A stretch of 64,000 nucleotides of DNA from UBA10365 sp041441915 (lineage in GTDB: Bacteria; Pseudomonadota; Alphaproteobacteria; Rhodobacterales; Rhodobacteraceae). The notes under the pieces were generated by a model. The model did not search any database. It was not told the DNA's origin and was given only the letters and a program-made list of their open reading frames with translations. The DNA is taken from contig JASDRS010000006.1 of assembly GCA_041441915.1 (NCBI GenBank), forward strand, positions 124,001-188,000, in the 5' to 3' direction. This document shows, one piece after another, positions 53,735-62,901 of this stretch. The translations under genes were made by a program, and so were the position numbers. The first letter of the stretch is position 1. Each line of letters opens with the position of its first letter.

Positions 53735-55606
53735 TTAAACAACCTTCTTCTTGGTTTCGCGCTTAAGCCGCGCGAGGATAAGCGTCAGAGCTGCGGGCGT
53801 CATTCCCTCCATCTTACCTGCCTGCGCTAAATTTTCAGGCCGTGCCTTGATGAGCTTCGACTTAAGCTCAGACGAAAGGCCCGGTAAGTCGTGATACTCA
53901 AATTCAATCGGTATCGCATGGCCTTCGTCGCGCTTAAGCGCGTCCACATCATCAAGCTGGCGTTGGGTATATTGTGCATAAAGTGCGTCACACCAGATTT
54001 GATGCTTAATATCCGCGCCAAGCACAGAAAACTCTGGGCATTGCGCCGCAATTACCTCGAGCGGTGCATCAGGAAAAGACAAAAGGCCAAAGGCTGAGCG
54101 GCGAACGCCGTCCTGGCTTATTTTTATTCCCAGCGCCCTGATCGCGTTTGGTGTAAAAGTCTTAGCTTCCAGCGCGCTCCTGCCCCTAGCTATGTGCTCC
54201 CCTTTTCGAGTGAAAGCTTTACGGCGGCTTTCCGACACACATCCGAGTGTTATCGCTGCCGGGGTTAGCCGCTGATCCGCATTGTCCGCTCGAAGCGTCA
54301 AGCGAAACTCAGCGCGCGATGTGAACATTCGGTAGGGCTCTGTAACACCGCGGGTAATCAAGTCATCAACCATTACGCCAATATAGCTTTCAGACCGACT
54401 AAAGAAGTGGAATTCCCTACCCTGAGCCAGAAGTGAAGCATTGATGCCCGCAACAAGTCCTTGAGCGGCAGCCTCTTCGTATCCAGTGGTGCCGTTAATC
54501 TGACCAGCGAAGAATAGTCCAGGAACGGCCTTAACTTCCAGCGCCGCGCTCAGGCCGCGTGGATCGAAAAAGTCATACTCGATTGCATACCCAGGCTGTA
54601 AAATCTTAGCCCGTTCAAGACCGAGCATAGAATGCACATAATCTTCCTGCACAGCCTCCGGTAAAGATGTTGATATTCCGTTGGGGTAAATCGTATCGTC
54701 GTCGAGGCCTTCAGGCTCCAAAAAAACCTGGTGTTCATTTTTCTCAGCAAAGCGCACAACTTTATCTTCTATCGACGGACAATATCGTGGCCCAACACCC
54801 TCGATATGGCCTCCATACATAGCTGATTTTTCAAGATTATCACGAACGATGCTATGGGTCTTTTCATTAGTCTGGGTAATACCGCAGGAAATCTGCCGCG
54901 CCTTTGGGGCCGTATTCAAAAATGAAAATACAACGGGATTTTCGTCACCAGGCTGCATAGTCAACACAGACCAGTCTATGGTCTTGCCATCAAGCCTGGG
55001 TGGCGTTCCAGTTTTCAATCTTCCTCTACCTAAGTCTAATGAGGCTAACCGATCAGCCAACCTGATCGAGGGTGCGTCATCCATCCGTCCACCAGATTTG
55101 GATATATCTCCTATATGAATAATCCCGTTTAAAAATGTGCCAGAGGTAAGGATAACAGCCTTTCCACGCAGACATATACCGTCGGCCATATCCACACCAA
55201 CAACACGCTTTCCCTGCATCTGCAGATCAACTGCTTCACCCTCAATAATAGTTAGGTTTTCTTGTCCTGCCATAAATCCTTGAATCGCTAATCGATAAAG
55301 CTTCCGGTCCGCCTGCGTTCTGGGGCCCTGCACGGCCGGGCCTTTGCGTCGATTAAGCAAACGAAACTGTATTCCCGCCTCATCCGCGGCACGTGCCATA
55401 ACTCCATCCATGGCGTCGATTTCACGCACCAGGTGGCCCTTGCCCAAACCCCCGATAGCGGGGTTACAAGACATGACTCCAATAGATGCGCGCGACATAG
55501 TCAGAAGCGCCGTAGCAGCGCCCATCCGCGCCGCAGCCGCTGCCGCCTCGGCGCCAGCGTGGCCGCCCCCGATTACAATGACGTCAAAATGTTTCACGTG
55601 AAACAA
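53735..55606 (-). CDS. mnmG: tRNA uridine-5-carboxymethylaminomethyl modification enzyme MnmG
   Basis: 623 residues, the FAD-dependent half of the MnmEG complex that modifies wobble U34. FAD motif VIGGGHAGAEAA (about 11-22), a conserved NPAIGGLGKGHLV block (about 49-61) and the catalytic-cysteine region TGTPPRLDGKT (about 200) are present. The first residues, MFHVKH, are encoded by a perfect parS site that includes the start codon. In an operon mnmE-mnmG-rsmG-parA-parB. Confidence 0.97.
   Translation of the reverse strand: MFHVKHFDVIVIGGGHAGAEAAAAAARMGAATALLTMSRASIGVMSCNPAIGGLGKGHLVREIDAMDGVMARAADEAGIQFRLLNRRKGPAVQGPRTQADRKLYRLAIQGFMAGQENLTIIEGEAVDLQMQGKRVVGVDMADGICLRGKAVILTSGTFLNGIIHIGDISKSGGRMDDAPSIRLADRLASLDLGRGRLKTGTPPRLDGKTIDWSVLTMQPGDENPVVFSFLNTAPKARQISCGITQTNEKTHSIVRDNLEKSAMYGGHIEGVGPRYCPSIEDKVVRFAEKNEHQVFLEPEGLDDDTIYPNGISTSLPEAVQEDYVHSMLGLERAKILQPGYAIEYDFFDPRGLSAALEVKAVPGLFFAGQINGTTGYEEAAAQGLVAGINASLLAQGREFHFFSRSESYIGVMVDDLITRGVTEPYRMFTSRAEFRLTLRADNADQRLTPAAITLGCVSESRRKAFTRKGEHIARGRSALEAKTFTPNAIRALGIKISQDGVRRSAFGLLSFPDAPLEVIAAQCPEFSVLGADIKHQIWCDALYAQYTQRQLDDVDALKRDEGHAIPIEFEYHDLPGLSSELKSKLIKARPENLAQAGKMEGMTPAALTLILARLKRETKKKVV
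55590..55605. promoter_or_regulatory. parS site 2 (ParB loading site)
   Basis: A second perfect copy of TGTTTCACGTGAAACA overlapping the mnmG start codon region, 1.9 kb from site 1. Both together with parA and parB mark the centromere-like zone next to the replication origin. Confidence 0.97.
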
Positions 55607-55609
55607 CCT

Positions 55610-56899
55610 TCATTTTCCAATGCAGAAACTGGCGAAGATTTCATCCAGTATCTGCTCTACATCGATTCTACCAACCAGTATGTCCAAGGCCGCAACAGCA
55701 CACCGCAATTCCTCTGTGGCAATTTCAGTTCTGCCTAACCCATATTGCAGCTCGCTCAAAGCACTTTTCACATAATTAATAGCCTGTTCAACCGCCAATC
55801 GATGGCGTTCGCGAATAAGCTGGCTGGCATTAGCCGTGCGCTCTTTCAACAAAGCCGCGATCTGCCCGGACAGCTCAGCCATTCCTGCGCCGGTTTTTGC
55901 CGATATTTGCAAACCTTGGGCTCTCTGCAGGTCGCACTTTGTCCAAACTGTAATGTCGCCTGCTTGCGCCTTAACAAAAGTTACCTCATCAACCCCGCCA
56001 CAACGCAAAAAAAGCCGCAGATCCGCTGCGTTCGAGCGCGCAACGGCACGCTCAATCCCAATAGATTCTATAGGGTCAATCGTTTCTCGCAAACCCGCGG
56101 TATCCAAAAACGTCACCGCCATACCGTTAATATCCATCCGCACTTCAATTACATCGCGCGTAGTGCCGGCCAAATCAGACGTAATGGCCGCCTCGCGCCC
56201 AGCCAAAGCATTCAGTAGGGTCGACTTACCGACATTTGGGGCACCAATAATCGCAACTTCAAAGCCATCACGGATGCGTTCGGCAGCACGGCTGCCCTGC
56301 GCTTGGCTCTGCAAATCAGTTAGCAAATTAGACAAAAGATCACACGCTTCACGCGTTACATCAAGGGGGACATCTTCATCAGCGAAGTCAATACTCGCGG
56401 CCAGCAGCGCCGCTGCCCTAATCAAGTCCCGCCTCCAAGTCTCGGCTCGACGACCAATCGCACCAGACAGTACCTTCAAAGCCTGTTTTCGTTGCGATTC
56501 AGTTTCTGCTTCAATTAAGTCCGCCAAACCTTCGACCTGCGCCAGATCTAAGCAACCATTTTCCAACGCTCGTCTGGTAAATTCACCGGCCCCAGCCAAC
56601 CGCAAACCCTTTTGACTACCAAGCGCCGCCATTACCGCTTTAACCGTGGCTAAACTGCCATGAAGATGCAGCTCAACGCTTTCTTCTCCAGTATAGCTTG
56701 CACCTTTTTCAAAGACCAAAACTAGAGCCTGATCCAAAATCTCGTCCCTCCAGGTCAGGGTACGCAAGGCCGCAGCACGTGGCTTTGGCACGCTTAGTGT
56801 CAGCGAGCGCAAGGCATCCCAAGCCCCAACGCCTGAAATGCGCACGATGGACACGCCAGCTTTGCCACGGGCACTCGCCAAGGCATAGATCGTGTCCAT
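55610..56899 (-). CDS. mnmE: tRNA modification GTPase MnmE
   Basis: 429 residues. N-terminal tetrahydrofolate-binding domain (about 1-118), helical domain, and an inserted G domain with GAPNVGKST (about 222-230), a TTRD switch, DTAGLRE and TKCD. The C-terminal FCIGK with its catalytic Cys is intact. It works with MnmG to install cmnm5 groups on U34. Three bases separate it from mnmG. Confidence 0.97.
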   Translation of the reverse strand: MDTIYALASARGKAGVSIVRISGVGAWDALRSLTLSVPKPRAAALRTLTWRDEILDQALVLVFEKGASYTGEESVELHLHGSLATVKAVMAALGSQKGLRLAGAGEFTRRALENGCLDLAQVEGLADLIEAETESQRKQALKVLSGAIGRRAETWRRDLIRAAALLAASIDFADEDVPLDVTREACDLLSNLLTDLQSQAQGSRAAERIRDGFEVAIIGAPNVGKSTLLNALAGREAAITSDLAGTTRDVIEVRMDINGMAVTFLDTAGLRETIDPIESIGIERAVARSNAADLRLFLRCGGVDEVTFVKAQAGDITVWTKCDLQRAQGLQISAKTGAGMAELSGQIAALLKERTANASQLIRERHRLAVEQAINYVKSALSELQYGLGRTEIATEELRCAVAALDILVGRIDVEQILDEIFASFCIGK

Positions 56900-56924
56900 T
56901 ACATTAACCCTTTGATTTAACTGG

Positions 56925-58196
56925 TTAACTATTCATTGAATCGAAGAAATCTGTGTTAGATTTTGTTTGTTTGAGCTTGGTGATTAAGAATTCAATAGCA
57001 TCTGTCGTACCCATCGGATTCAGAATGCGGCGCAGAACATACGTTTTTTGCAAATCATTCTTGTCAACCAACAGGTCTTCCTTGCGAGTGCCTGATTTTA
57101 ATATATCTATCGCGGGGAACACGCGTTTATCCGCGACCTTACGGTCAAGTACTATTTCCGAGTTACCAGTGCCTTTAAACTCTTCAAAAATTACCTCGTC
57201 CATACGACTGCCTGTATCGATCAAAGCGGTGGCGATAATGGTTAAAGATCCGCCCTCTTCAATGTTACGCGCTGCGCCAAAAAACCGTTTGGGACGCTGT
57301 AATGCATTGGCATCAACACCGCCGGTCAAAACCTTACCTGATGATGGCACGACGGTATTAAAGGCTCGGCCCAAACGGGTGATTGAATCAAGCAAAATAA
57401 CAACGTCTCGTTTATGCTCAACCAGACGCTTGGCTTTTTCGATCACCATCTCAGCCACTGCGACGTGACGTGTTGCTGGCTCGTCAAAGGTTGAAGACAC
57501 CACTTCGCCTTTAACCGAGCGCTGCATATCTGTTACCTCTTCAGGACGCTCATCAATCAGCAAAACAATCAAATAACATTCCGGATGATTGGTGGCAATA
57601 GAATGGGCAATATTTTGAAGTAGAACGGTTTTCCCGGTGCGTGGCGGCGCAACGATCAATCCCCGTTGACCCTTACCGATTGGGGCTACTAGGTCAATTA
57701 TCCGCGCAGAACGGTCTTTAAGCGACGGGTCTTCAACCTCCATATTAAAGCGATCATCGGGATAAAGTGGAGTTAAATTATCAAAATGTACCTTGTAGCG
57801 CGCTTTTTCCGGATCAACAAAATTAATCAGCGTAACTTTTGTCATGCAAAAATAGCGCTCTGCTTCTTTTGGGGCAGCAATAACACCTTCTATCGTGTCA
57901 CCAGTGCGCAGCGAAAACTGCCGTAATATTTCGGGTGAAACATAAATATCATCGGGCCCCGAAAGATAATTAGCCGATGGGGAGCGCAAAAATCCAAACC
58001 CATCTTGCAACACTTCTAAAACGCCGTCACCGCAAATTTCCCAGCCCTCTTCGGCATGTTCTTTCAATAGTGAAAACATCATTTCGCCCTTACGCATTGA
58101 GGGGGCGTTTTCGATTTCCCATTCATCTGCCATTGCTAGTAAATCAGCAGGTTTTTTAGCCTTAAGCTCAGCAAGGTTCAGACGCTTAATAGTCAT
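56925..58196 (-). CDS. rho: Transcription termination factor Rho
   Basis: 423 residues. N-terminal RNA-binding domain with GFGFLRSPSANY (about 67-78), P-loop PPRTGKTVLLQ (about 183-193), Walker B VVILLDSITRLGRA (about 263), Q-loop and R-loop (EGGSLTIIATAL...GTGNSEIVLDR). The hexameric helicase terminates untranslated transcripts. In line with Rho dependence, few strong intrinsic terminators were seen in this window. Upstream of mnmE by 25 bases. Confidence 0.97.
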   Translation of the reverse strand: MTIKRLNLAELKAKKPADLLAMADEWEIENAPSMRKGEMMFSLLKEHAEEGWEICGDGVLEVLQDGFGFLRSPSANYLSGPDDIYVSPEILRQFSLRTGDTIEGVIAAPKEAERYFCMTKVTLINFVDPEKARYKVHFDNLTPLYPDDRFNMEVEDPSLKDRSARIIDLVAPIGKGQRGLIVAPPRTGKTVLLQNIAHSIATNHPECYLIVLLIDERPEEVTDMQRSVKGEVVSSTFDEPATRHVAVAEMVIEKAKRLVEHKRDVVILLDSITRLGRAFNTVVPSSGKVLTGGVDANALQRPKRFFGAARNIEEGGSLTIIATALIDTGSRMDEVIFEEFKGTGNSEIVLDRKVADKRVFPAIDILKSGTRKEDLLVDKNDLQKTYVLRRILNPMGTTDAIEFLITKLKQTKSNTDFFDSMNS

Positions 58197-58316
58197 GGTA
58201 AAAAATTCCTAATAAACCCGTCTTTAAAATACGATGTAAAATTATAGAATGGGAGGTTAAAAGCCGAACGGCTATTAAAAGATTACCTAGAGAAAAATAC
58301 TTTTAAAGTCAAGTTT

Positions 58317-58754
58317 TCAGAACTTAAAAATAACTGAAAAAACAATAATAATCATTAAAAAGGTCGGAACCTCATTAATGATACGGTATTGCTGGCCTGA
58401 AATATTATTTTTACCAATTACAAAGGATTTTAGCCTTTGACCAAGCCACATATGAAACACCGTCATCACAATAACACAGGCAGCTTTTATCCATGGCCAA
58501 AATTCACTCCAATCAATCAAACCTGGCGTTACAACTAAACTAAGCCCGCAAATCCACGTTACCACCATAGCAGGGTTCATAATTAACTTTAGCAAGCGCC
58601 ACTCCATGGTTTGAAAAATTTTGTCAGTCAGTGAACCTACACTTACCTGTTCGGCATGGTAGACAAATAAGCGGGGTAAATAAAGTAAACCAGCCATCCA
58701 CGCTATCACTGCCATTATGTGAAGCGCTTTCATCCATAAATATAAGTCAGCCAT
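58317..58754 (-). CDS. hemJ: Protoporphyrinogen IX oxidase HemJ
   Basis: 145 residues with four transmembrane helices. The conserved His in KALHIMAVIAWMAGL (about residue 12), the LPRLFVYH segment and WPWIKAACVIVMTVFHMWLG match HemJ, which oxidises protoporphyrinogen IX in the membrane. It is the gene next to the candidate oriC. A small AGCCG/CGGCT hairpin followed by T residues lies between it and rho (about 58262-58275 region) and may partly end its transcript. Confidence 0.93.
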   Translation of the reverse strand: MADLYLWMKALHIMAVIAWMAGLLYLPRLFVYHAEQVSVGSLTDKIFQTMEWRLLKLIMNPAMVVTWICGLSLVVTPGLIDWSEFWPWIKAACVIVMTVFHMWLGQRLKSFVIGKNNISGQQYRIINEVPTFLMIIIVFSVIFKF

Positions 58755-59150
58755 ATTTTCTCCAAATCTTTACTACTTCTATATAAAATAATATTTAAAA
58801 GAAATGTAGATGTAGGGCCTGTGGAAAACTGGATATCGTAATTAATCCCCAAACCTACAACAAGAGAGTAAAAGCTCCTAAGTTCTGTGGATAATTTTGT
58901 GATTAAAATAACAAAAAATAAACACTTAAATTAAGCTACTTATAAAATATTTATATGCTAAAATCTGTAAGTTTTTTGGGCTCTTTGTGCATAAAAACTT
59001 TATCCTCAAGATGAATTTATGTTATGCACATGAGGATAAAAAGCCACAATCTTCATAGAACTGATCTGATTTACCCCAAGCGCCAAACCTGACTTACTTT
59101 ACCCCATATCTTGGAAAAACTGTCACTTACTTACCCACAAGGTTCGGACC
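58755..59150. other. Candidate chromosomal replication origin (oriC)
   Basis: 396 non-coding bases between divergent hemJ and maf. DnaA boxes of the TTATNCACA type: perfect at 58886-58894 (minus), 58986-58994 (minus) and 59022-59030 (plus). One-mismatch boxes lie at 58820-58828 (minus), 59000-59008 (plus), 59031-59039 (minus) and 59131-59139 (plus). A perfect 10-base inverted repeat TTTATCCTCA (58999-59008) / TGAGGATAAA (59031-59040) encloses one of the perfect boxes. An AT-rich stretch, about 58891-58975, is a plausible unwinding element. parA, parB, parS, mnmG and rho nearby fit an origin. Confidence 0.88.
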
Positions 59151-59744
59151 ATGAATATTATCCTCGCCTCAACATCAAAAACCCGTGCCGCACTTTTTTC
59201 GGCAGCAAACATTACGGTTGATACTATGCCCCCGCGGGTAGATGAAACCACCATGTTAGAAACTCTTATTCAAGAAAAAGCCAAGCATCATGACATCGCA
59301 GATATTTTAGCGGATATGAAAGCACGCGAGGTTGCTGTGAAAAACCCTGACGCCGTCGTGATCGGCTGCGATCAAGTTCTAGAATGCAACGATCGCATAT
59401 TTTCAAAAGCACCTAACATTGAAACGGCACGCGATGATCTTAACCAGCTTCGCGGACAAACGCATCGGCTTTTTTCGGCGGTTGTTATTTATCAAAAAGC
59501 CAAGCCAATTTGGCGCCATATGGGTAAAGCTAGCCTAACTATGCGACCCTTTTCTGATAAATGGCGCGATGATTATCTAGCACGCAATTGGCAATACTGC
59601 CAATATTCGGTGGGATCTTACCAAATAGAGGCTGAGGGCATGCGTCTGTTTTCTAAAATCGATGGTGATCATTTCACTATTTTGGGAATACCCATGCTCC
59701 CAGTTTTAACCTATTTGGGCGATCAAGGGTTTATTTCAACATGA
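59151..59744 (+). CDS. maf: Maf-family nucleoside triphosphate pyrophosphatase
   Basis: 197 residues. The N-terminal ILASTSKTRAALF is the Maf substrate loop; VIGCDQVLEC (about 63-72) carries the catalytic Asp, and LNQLRGQTHRLFSAVV the following block. Maf proteins hydrolyse modified or canonical pyrimidine nucleotides and affect septation. It is the first gene right of the candidate oriC, and overlaps coaE by four bases. aroE, which lies between these two genes in several relatives, is absent. Confidence 0.92.
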   Translation: MNIILASTSKTRAALFSAANITVDTMPPRVDETTMLETLIQEKAKHHDIADILADMKAREVAVKNPDAVVIGCDQVLECNDRIFSKAPNIETARDDLNQLRGQTHRLFSAVVIYQKAKPIWRHMGKASLTMRPFSDKWRDDYLARNWQYCQYSVGSYQIEAEGMRLFSKIDGDHFTILGIPMLPVLTYLGDQGFIST

Positions 59745-60331
59745 GCGCATTTAAACTTGGCTTGACGGGCTCCATCGGAATGGGGAAAACCACCACAGCC
59801 GCGCTCTTTGCCAAGCATGGCGGCCTGACTTGGTGCGCTGATGCGGCCGTCCATCGTCTTTACGGGCTAGGCGGGGCAGCGGTAGAGTCGATATCGCTCC
59901 TCGTGCCGTCTGCTCTGCAAAATGGCATTATAGATCGCGCAATTCTTAAGTCAGCTATTGCGTCTGACGTGGCGCTTTTGTCTAAAATCGAAGCTATAAT
60001 TCATCCACTTGTTGCAAAAGATCGCGCAGCCTTTTTGATTCAGCATCAAACAGGCCTTCTGGTGTTCGACGTGCCACTGCTTTTTGAGACTGGGGTTGAT
60101 AAAATGATGGATGCTGTCGTGGTCGTCACGTCTCCCCCAGCGGTACAGCGTCAAAGGGTATTGGCGCGTGGCACTATGACTGGCGCTGATCTGGATCTGA
60201 TTTTGGCACATCAAATGTCTGATGTTGAAAAACAAAATTTGGCAGACTATGTTATTAAAACTGACACATTAGGGCAGGCTGAGCAGCTAGTTCTTCAAAT
60301 AATTAAAAGCCCAAGATTTAAAAATGCGTGA
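59741..60331 (+). CDS. coaE: Dephospho-CoA kinase
   Basis: 196 residues. P-loop GLTGSIGMGKTTT (about 6-18), the substrate Asp in CADAAVHRLY (about 31-40), the lid VLARGTMT and the conserved DVPLLFETG are all present. It performs the last step of CoA synthesis. ATGA overlap with maf upstream and an eight-base overlap with dnaQ downstream indicate one operon. Confidence 0.95.
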   Translation: MSAFKLGLTGSIGMGKTTTAALFAKHGGLTWCADAAVHRLYGLGGAAVESISLLVPSALQNGIIDRAILKSAIASDVALLSKIEAIIHPLVAKDRAAFLIQHQTGLLVFDVPLLFETGVDKMMDAVVVVTSPPAVQRQRVLARGTMTGADLDLILAHQMSDVEKQNLADYVIKTDTLGQAEQLVLQIIKSPRFKNA

Positions 60332-61025
60332 AATCGTTCTTGACACAGAAACCACTGGATTTGAACCTGCGTCTGGCGACCGGATAGTAGAAATTGGCGC
60401 GATTGAACTGATAAACCATATGCCTACAGGCCAAACCTATCACCAATATATCAATCCCGAACGGCCAATGCCTAAAGCTGCCTATGACGTGCATGGTTTG
60501 GGGGATGATTTCTTGCGCGATAAACCTGTTTTTGCCAAAATTGCTGAAGACTTTTTGGCCTTTATCGCAAACGCGCCCTTAGTTATTCACAACGCTTCGT
60601 TTGACATGAAGTTTTTAAATGCCGAACTGGTCGGCATCGGCCTTCCCGCGCTACCTATGTCAAGATCTATTGATACTGTCCACATGGCAAGAAAAAAATT
60701 TCCAGGTTCGCCAGCCTCACTTGACGCTTTGTGCCGCCGCTTTGGTGTTGATAATGCTTCCCGCCAAAAGCACGGGGCACTTTTAGACAGTGAAATTTTA
60801 GCCGAAGTGTATCTAGAACTAATAGGAGGCCGCCAGCCCGACCTCGTTTTGGCGAGCGCACAAAAAATGCCTGAAGGAAGTCAGGCCTCACAGGAAGACT
60901 GGCGCCCTCACACTCGACCGAAGCCACTGCCGCCACTTCTAAGTAATGGAGAACACGAAGCCCACAAAGCCTTTGTTGCCCAAATGGGTGTTGTTGCGAT
61001 ATGGACTAAATTCGCCCAAAACTGA
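60324..61025 (+). CDS. dnaQ: DNA polymerase III epsilon subunit (proofreading exonuclease)
   Basis: 233 residues of the DEDDh exonuclease family: ExoI LDTETTGFEP (about 5-14), ExoII VIHNASFDMKFL (about 90-101) and ExoIII with KHGALLDSEIL (about 151). The C-terminus (about 185-233) holds the segment that contacts the polymerase alpha subunit. It corrects replication errors. Last gene of the maf-coaE-dnaQ operon, convergent with secB. Confidence 0.96.
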   Translation: MREIVLDTETTGFEPASGDRIVEIGAIELINHMPTGQTYHQYINPERPMPKAAYDVHGLGDDFLRDKPVFAKIAEDFLAFIANAPLVIHNASFDMKFLNAELVGIGLPALPMSRSIDTVHMARKKFPGSPASLDALCRRFGVDNASRQKHGALLDSEILAEVYLELIGGRQPDLVLASAQKMPEGSQASQEDWRPHTRPKPLPPLLSNGEHEAHKAFVAQMGVVAIWTKFAQN

Positions 61026-61027
61026 TT

Positions 61028-61519
61028 TTAAATGGTAGGCTTATTGTCAGTACTCTGGGCTGCGCGCAAAGCCAATTGCTCGCGGTAAACCGCCACAAAA
61101 TCGATCGTTTCCAGATTAACCCCCTCAAACCCGCCGTCCCTGGTGATATCTGAAACTATGCGGCGAACAAAAGGAAACACAAATTTGGGGCATTCAATCA
61201 GCAAAAAAGGGTGCAACTGTTCTTCCGGCACGCCCTCCACATGGAAAATGCTCCCATATTCCATCTCTAACAAAAATAATACATCACCATTGCTCTTGTT
61301 TGTTGACGAAACGCTGTATTTTGAAATCAGCTCATATTGATTTTCGCTGGCGTGCTTATTGACATCAAGGGCCACAGCCACCTTCAACTCTGGTACGATT
61401 TCTATTTCTGCCACGCCCTTTTGTGCCACGATATTTTCAAAAGACATGTCCCGAACAAATTGAGCTAGGGCCTTCATTTTGACCTGTGCGACAGCGGCTT
61501 TGGTCTCTTTCTTCGTCAT
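61028..61519 (-). CDS. secB: Protein-export chaperone SecB
   Basis: 163 residues from the ATG with GGGAAAG upstream. The tetrameric chaperone keeps preproteins unfolded and hands them to SecA. QFVRDMSFENI near residue 19, the VALDVNKH segment and the LLIECPKFVFPFVRRIVSDITRDGGF block (about 105-130) are diagnostic. Single-gene unit between convergent dnaQ and fxsA. Confidence 0.96.
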   Translation of the reverse strand: MTKKETKAAVAQVKMKALAQFVRDMSFENIVAQKGVAEIEIVPELKVAVALDVNKHASENQYELISKYSVSSTNKSNGDVLFLLEMEYGSIFHVEGVPEEQLHPFLLIECPKFVFPFVRRIVSDITRDGGFEGVNLETIDFVAVYREQLALRAAQSTDNKPTI

Positions 61520-61573
61520 TTTTTTTCTTTCCCTGCAACGTTTGGGCGCGTTTACCACCAAAGGAGTAAAGCC

Positions 61574-62023
61574 TCAATGGTTGGGCCCTATTTTTCTATC
61601 TAGGTCCTCAGGCGTGACGTCGCGGTACTCGGCATCAACAATATCTTCTTGCATCGCCCACTTCCCCGAAAACCGAAAATGAACATATCTTGACGCAAGG
61701 ACAATCACCCATTGACGCAGCGGTGGCACCAAAAACAAAAAACCAACCGCGTCGGTGAAAAACCCCGGCGTGATCAGCAAAAGGCCTGCAACAATGATCA
61801 AACCCCCGTTTGCTAAAGCATCAACGACTGAGCTGGCGCCTTTCTGAGGCTTTGTCACTTCTGATATAACCTGCAAGCCTTGCGACTTCACCAAAAAAGA
61901 CCCCAAAAAGCCCGTTGAAAGCACCGTCAGCACTGTTGGCCATAGCGTAAGCCAGCCACCAATGGTGATAAAAAGGGCAATCTCAATCACGGGAATGGCG
62001 ACGAAAATCAAAAAAAGAAACAT
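61574..62023 (-). CDS. fxsA: FxsA-family membrane protein
   Basis: 149 residues. Small membrane protein with an N-terminal double hydrophobic segment (FLFLIFVAIPVIEIALFI, GGWLTLWPTVLTVLSTGFLGSFLV) and a third near 70-95 (GGLIIVAGLLLITPGFFTDAVGFLFLVPPLR), the FxsA signature. E. coli FxsA suppresses phage exclusion by the F plasmid; its normal role is unclear. The acidic C-terminus is cytoplasmic. Divergent from tim44. Confidence 0.92.
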   Translation of the reverse strand: MFLFLIFVAIPVIEIALFITIGGWLTLWPTVLTVLSTGFLGSFLVKSQGLQVISEVTKPQKGASSVVDALANGGLIIVAGLLLITPGFFTDAVGFLFLVPPLRQWVIVLASRYVHFRFSGKWAMQEDIVDAEYRDVTPEDLDRKIGPNH

Positions 62024-62153
62024 TTTATCATCCTTATCACTCTATCTTTGCCCAGAAGGTAGACTTGCCCCTCATCACACCCTACATAAAGCTCAATTAT
62101 CCTAAGTACCAACGGAAACCGCTCTGGTGGCGGCTCTTTCACAGAGGAAGTTT

Positions 62154-62798
62154 ATGAACGCTATGATTCAACTTTTGGTTCTGGCTGCAATAGCCCTATT
62201 TTTGGTTTTTAAACTACGGAGTGTTTTGGGCACAAGAGAGGGCTTTGAAAAACCCGCCACTGATAAACCAAAACAAAAGCCTTCTTTTGAAGTAATTGAG
62301 GGTGGACCAGATTCTGACATTCTAGATCACGTATCCGAAGGCAGTGCAGCGGCCCTGGCCTTGGCTAAGATCAAGGGTGCAGAACCTGATTTCGTGCTCA
62401 CACCTTTTTTGCAGGGCGCGCGCTCGGCATATGAAATGATCTTGATGGCGTTTGAAAACGGTGACGTTGAACCTATTAAGTCGTTTTTGGCTGAAGATGT
62501 TTATGAGAGTTTCTCGCAAGCCGTCGTCGCGCGAAAAGCGCAGGGCCTAACGGTAAACACCAGCTTTATGGGTATTCGTGAATTGGCGGTACAAGAGGCC
62601 GTGTTTCATCCCACGAATAAAGAAGCGGAAATCTCGGTACGTTTTGTTTCTGAATTAAAGTCGTTTGTGCGTAATGCTGCCGGCGACATTGTCGAAGGCA
62701 GTGAATCGGAAATCAAGCGCCAGCGTGACGTATGGACCTTTGCGCGTATCACGGGTGCGCAAGACCCAAATTGGCGATTGGTTGCAACTGGGGATTAA
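62154..62798 (+). CDS. Tim44-like domain protein
   Basis: 214 residues from ATG 62154 with AGAGGAAG upstream. A single N-terminal membrane helix (about 4-22), a charged linker, and a Tim44-like domain (about 65-212) with the DVEPIKSFLAEDVYESF helix-strand. Bacterial homologues (TimA) are membrane-bound and probably bind exported or membrane proteins. In related genomes it is followed by mltA; here only the mltA tail remains. Confidence 0.88.
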   Translation: MNAMIQLLVLAAIALFLVFKLRSVLGTREGFEKPATDKPKQKPSFEVIEGGPDSDILDHVSEGSAAALALAKIKGAEPDFVLTPFLQGARSAYEMILMAFENGDVEPIKSFLAEDVYESFSQAVVARKAQGLTVNTSFMGIRELAVQEAVFHPTNKEAEISVRFVSELKSFVRNAAGDIVEGSESEIKRQRDVWTFARITGAQDPNWRLVATGD

Positions 62799-62811
62799 CA
62801 CAAAATTTTTT

Positions 62812-62901
62812 GCTTTGATAATGGGGCTTACAACGCGGTTAGGCAGTTTGGTGGTTTTGTTACCAATTGAAAAGACGTTTTTCCAACAAGGCAAGAGATA
62901 A
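62812..62901 (+). pseudogene. mltA: C-terminal remnant of lytic transglycosylase MltA
   Basis: After tim44 an open frame ends with about 18 codons like the end of MltA (a glycine, then SLVVLLPIEK) and stops at TAA 62899-62901, overlapping the smr ATG. The rest of the enzyme (over 300 residues) is missing. Position between tim44 and smr is where mltA sits in other Rhodobacterales. The fragment is short, so the call rests largely on position. Confidence 0.45.
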
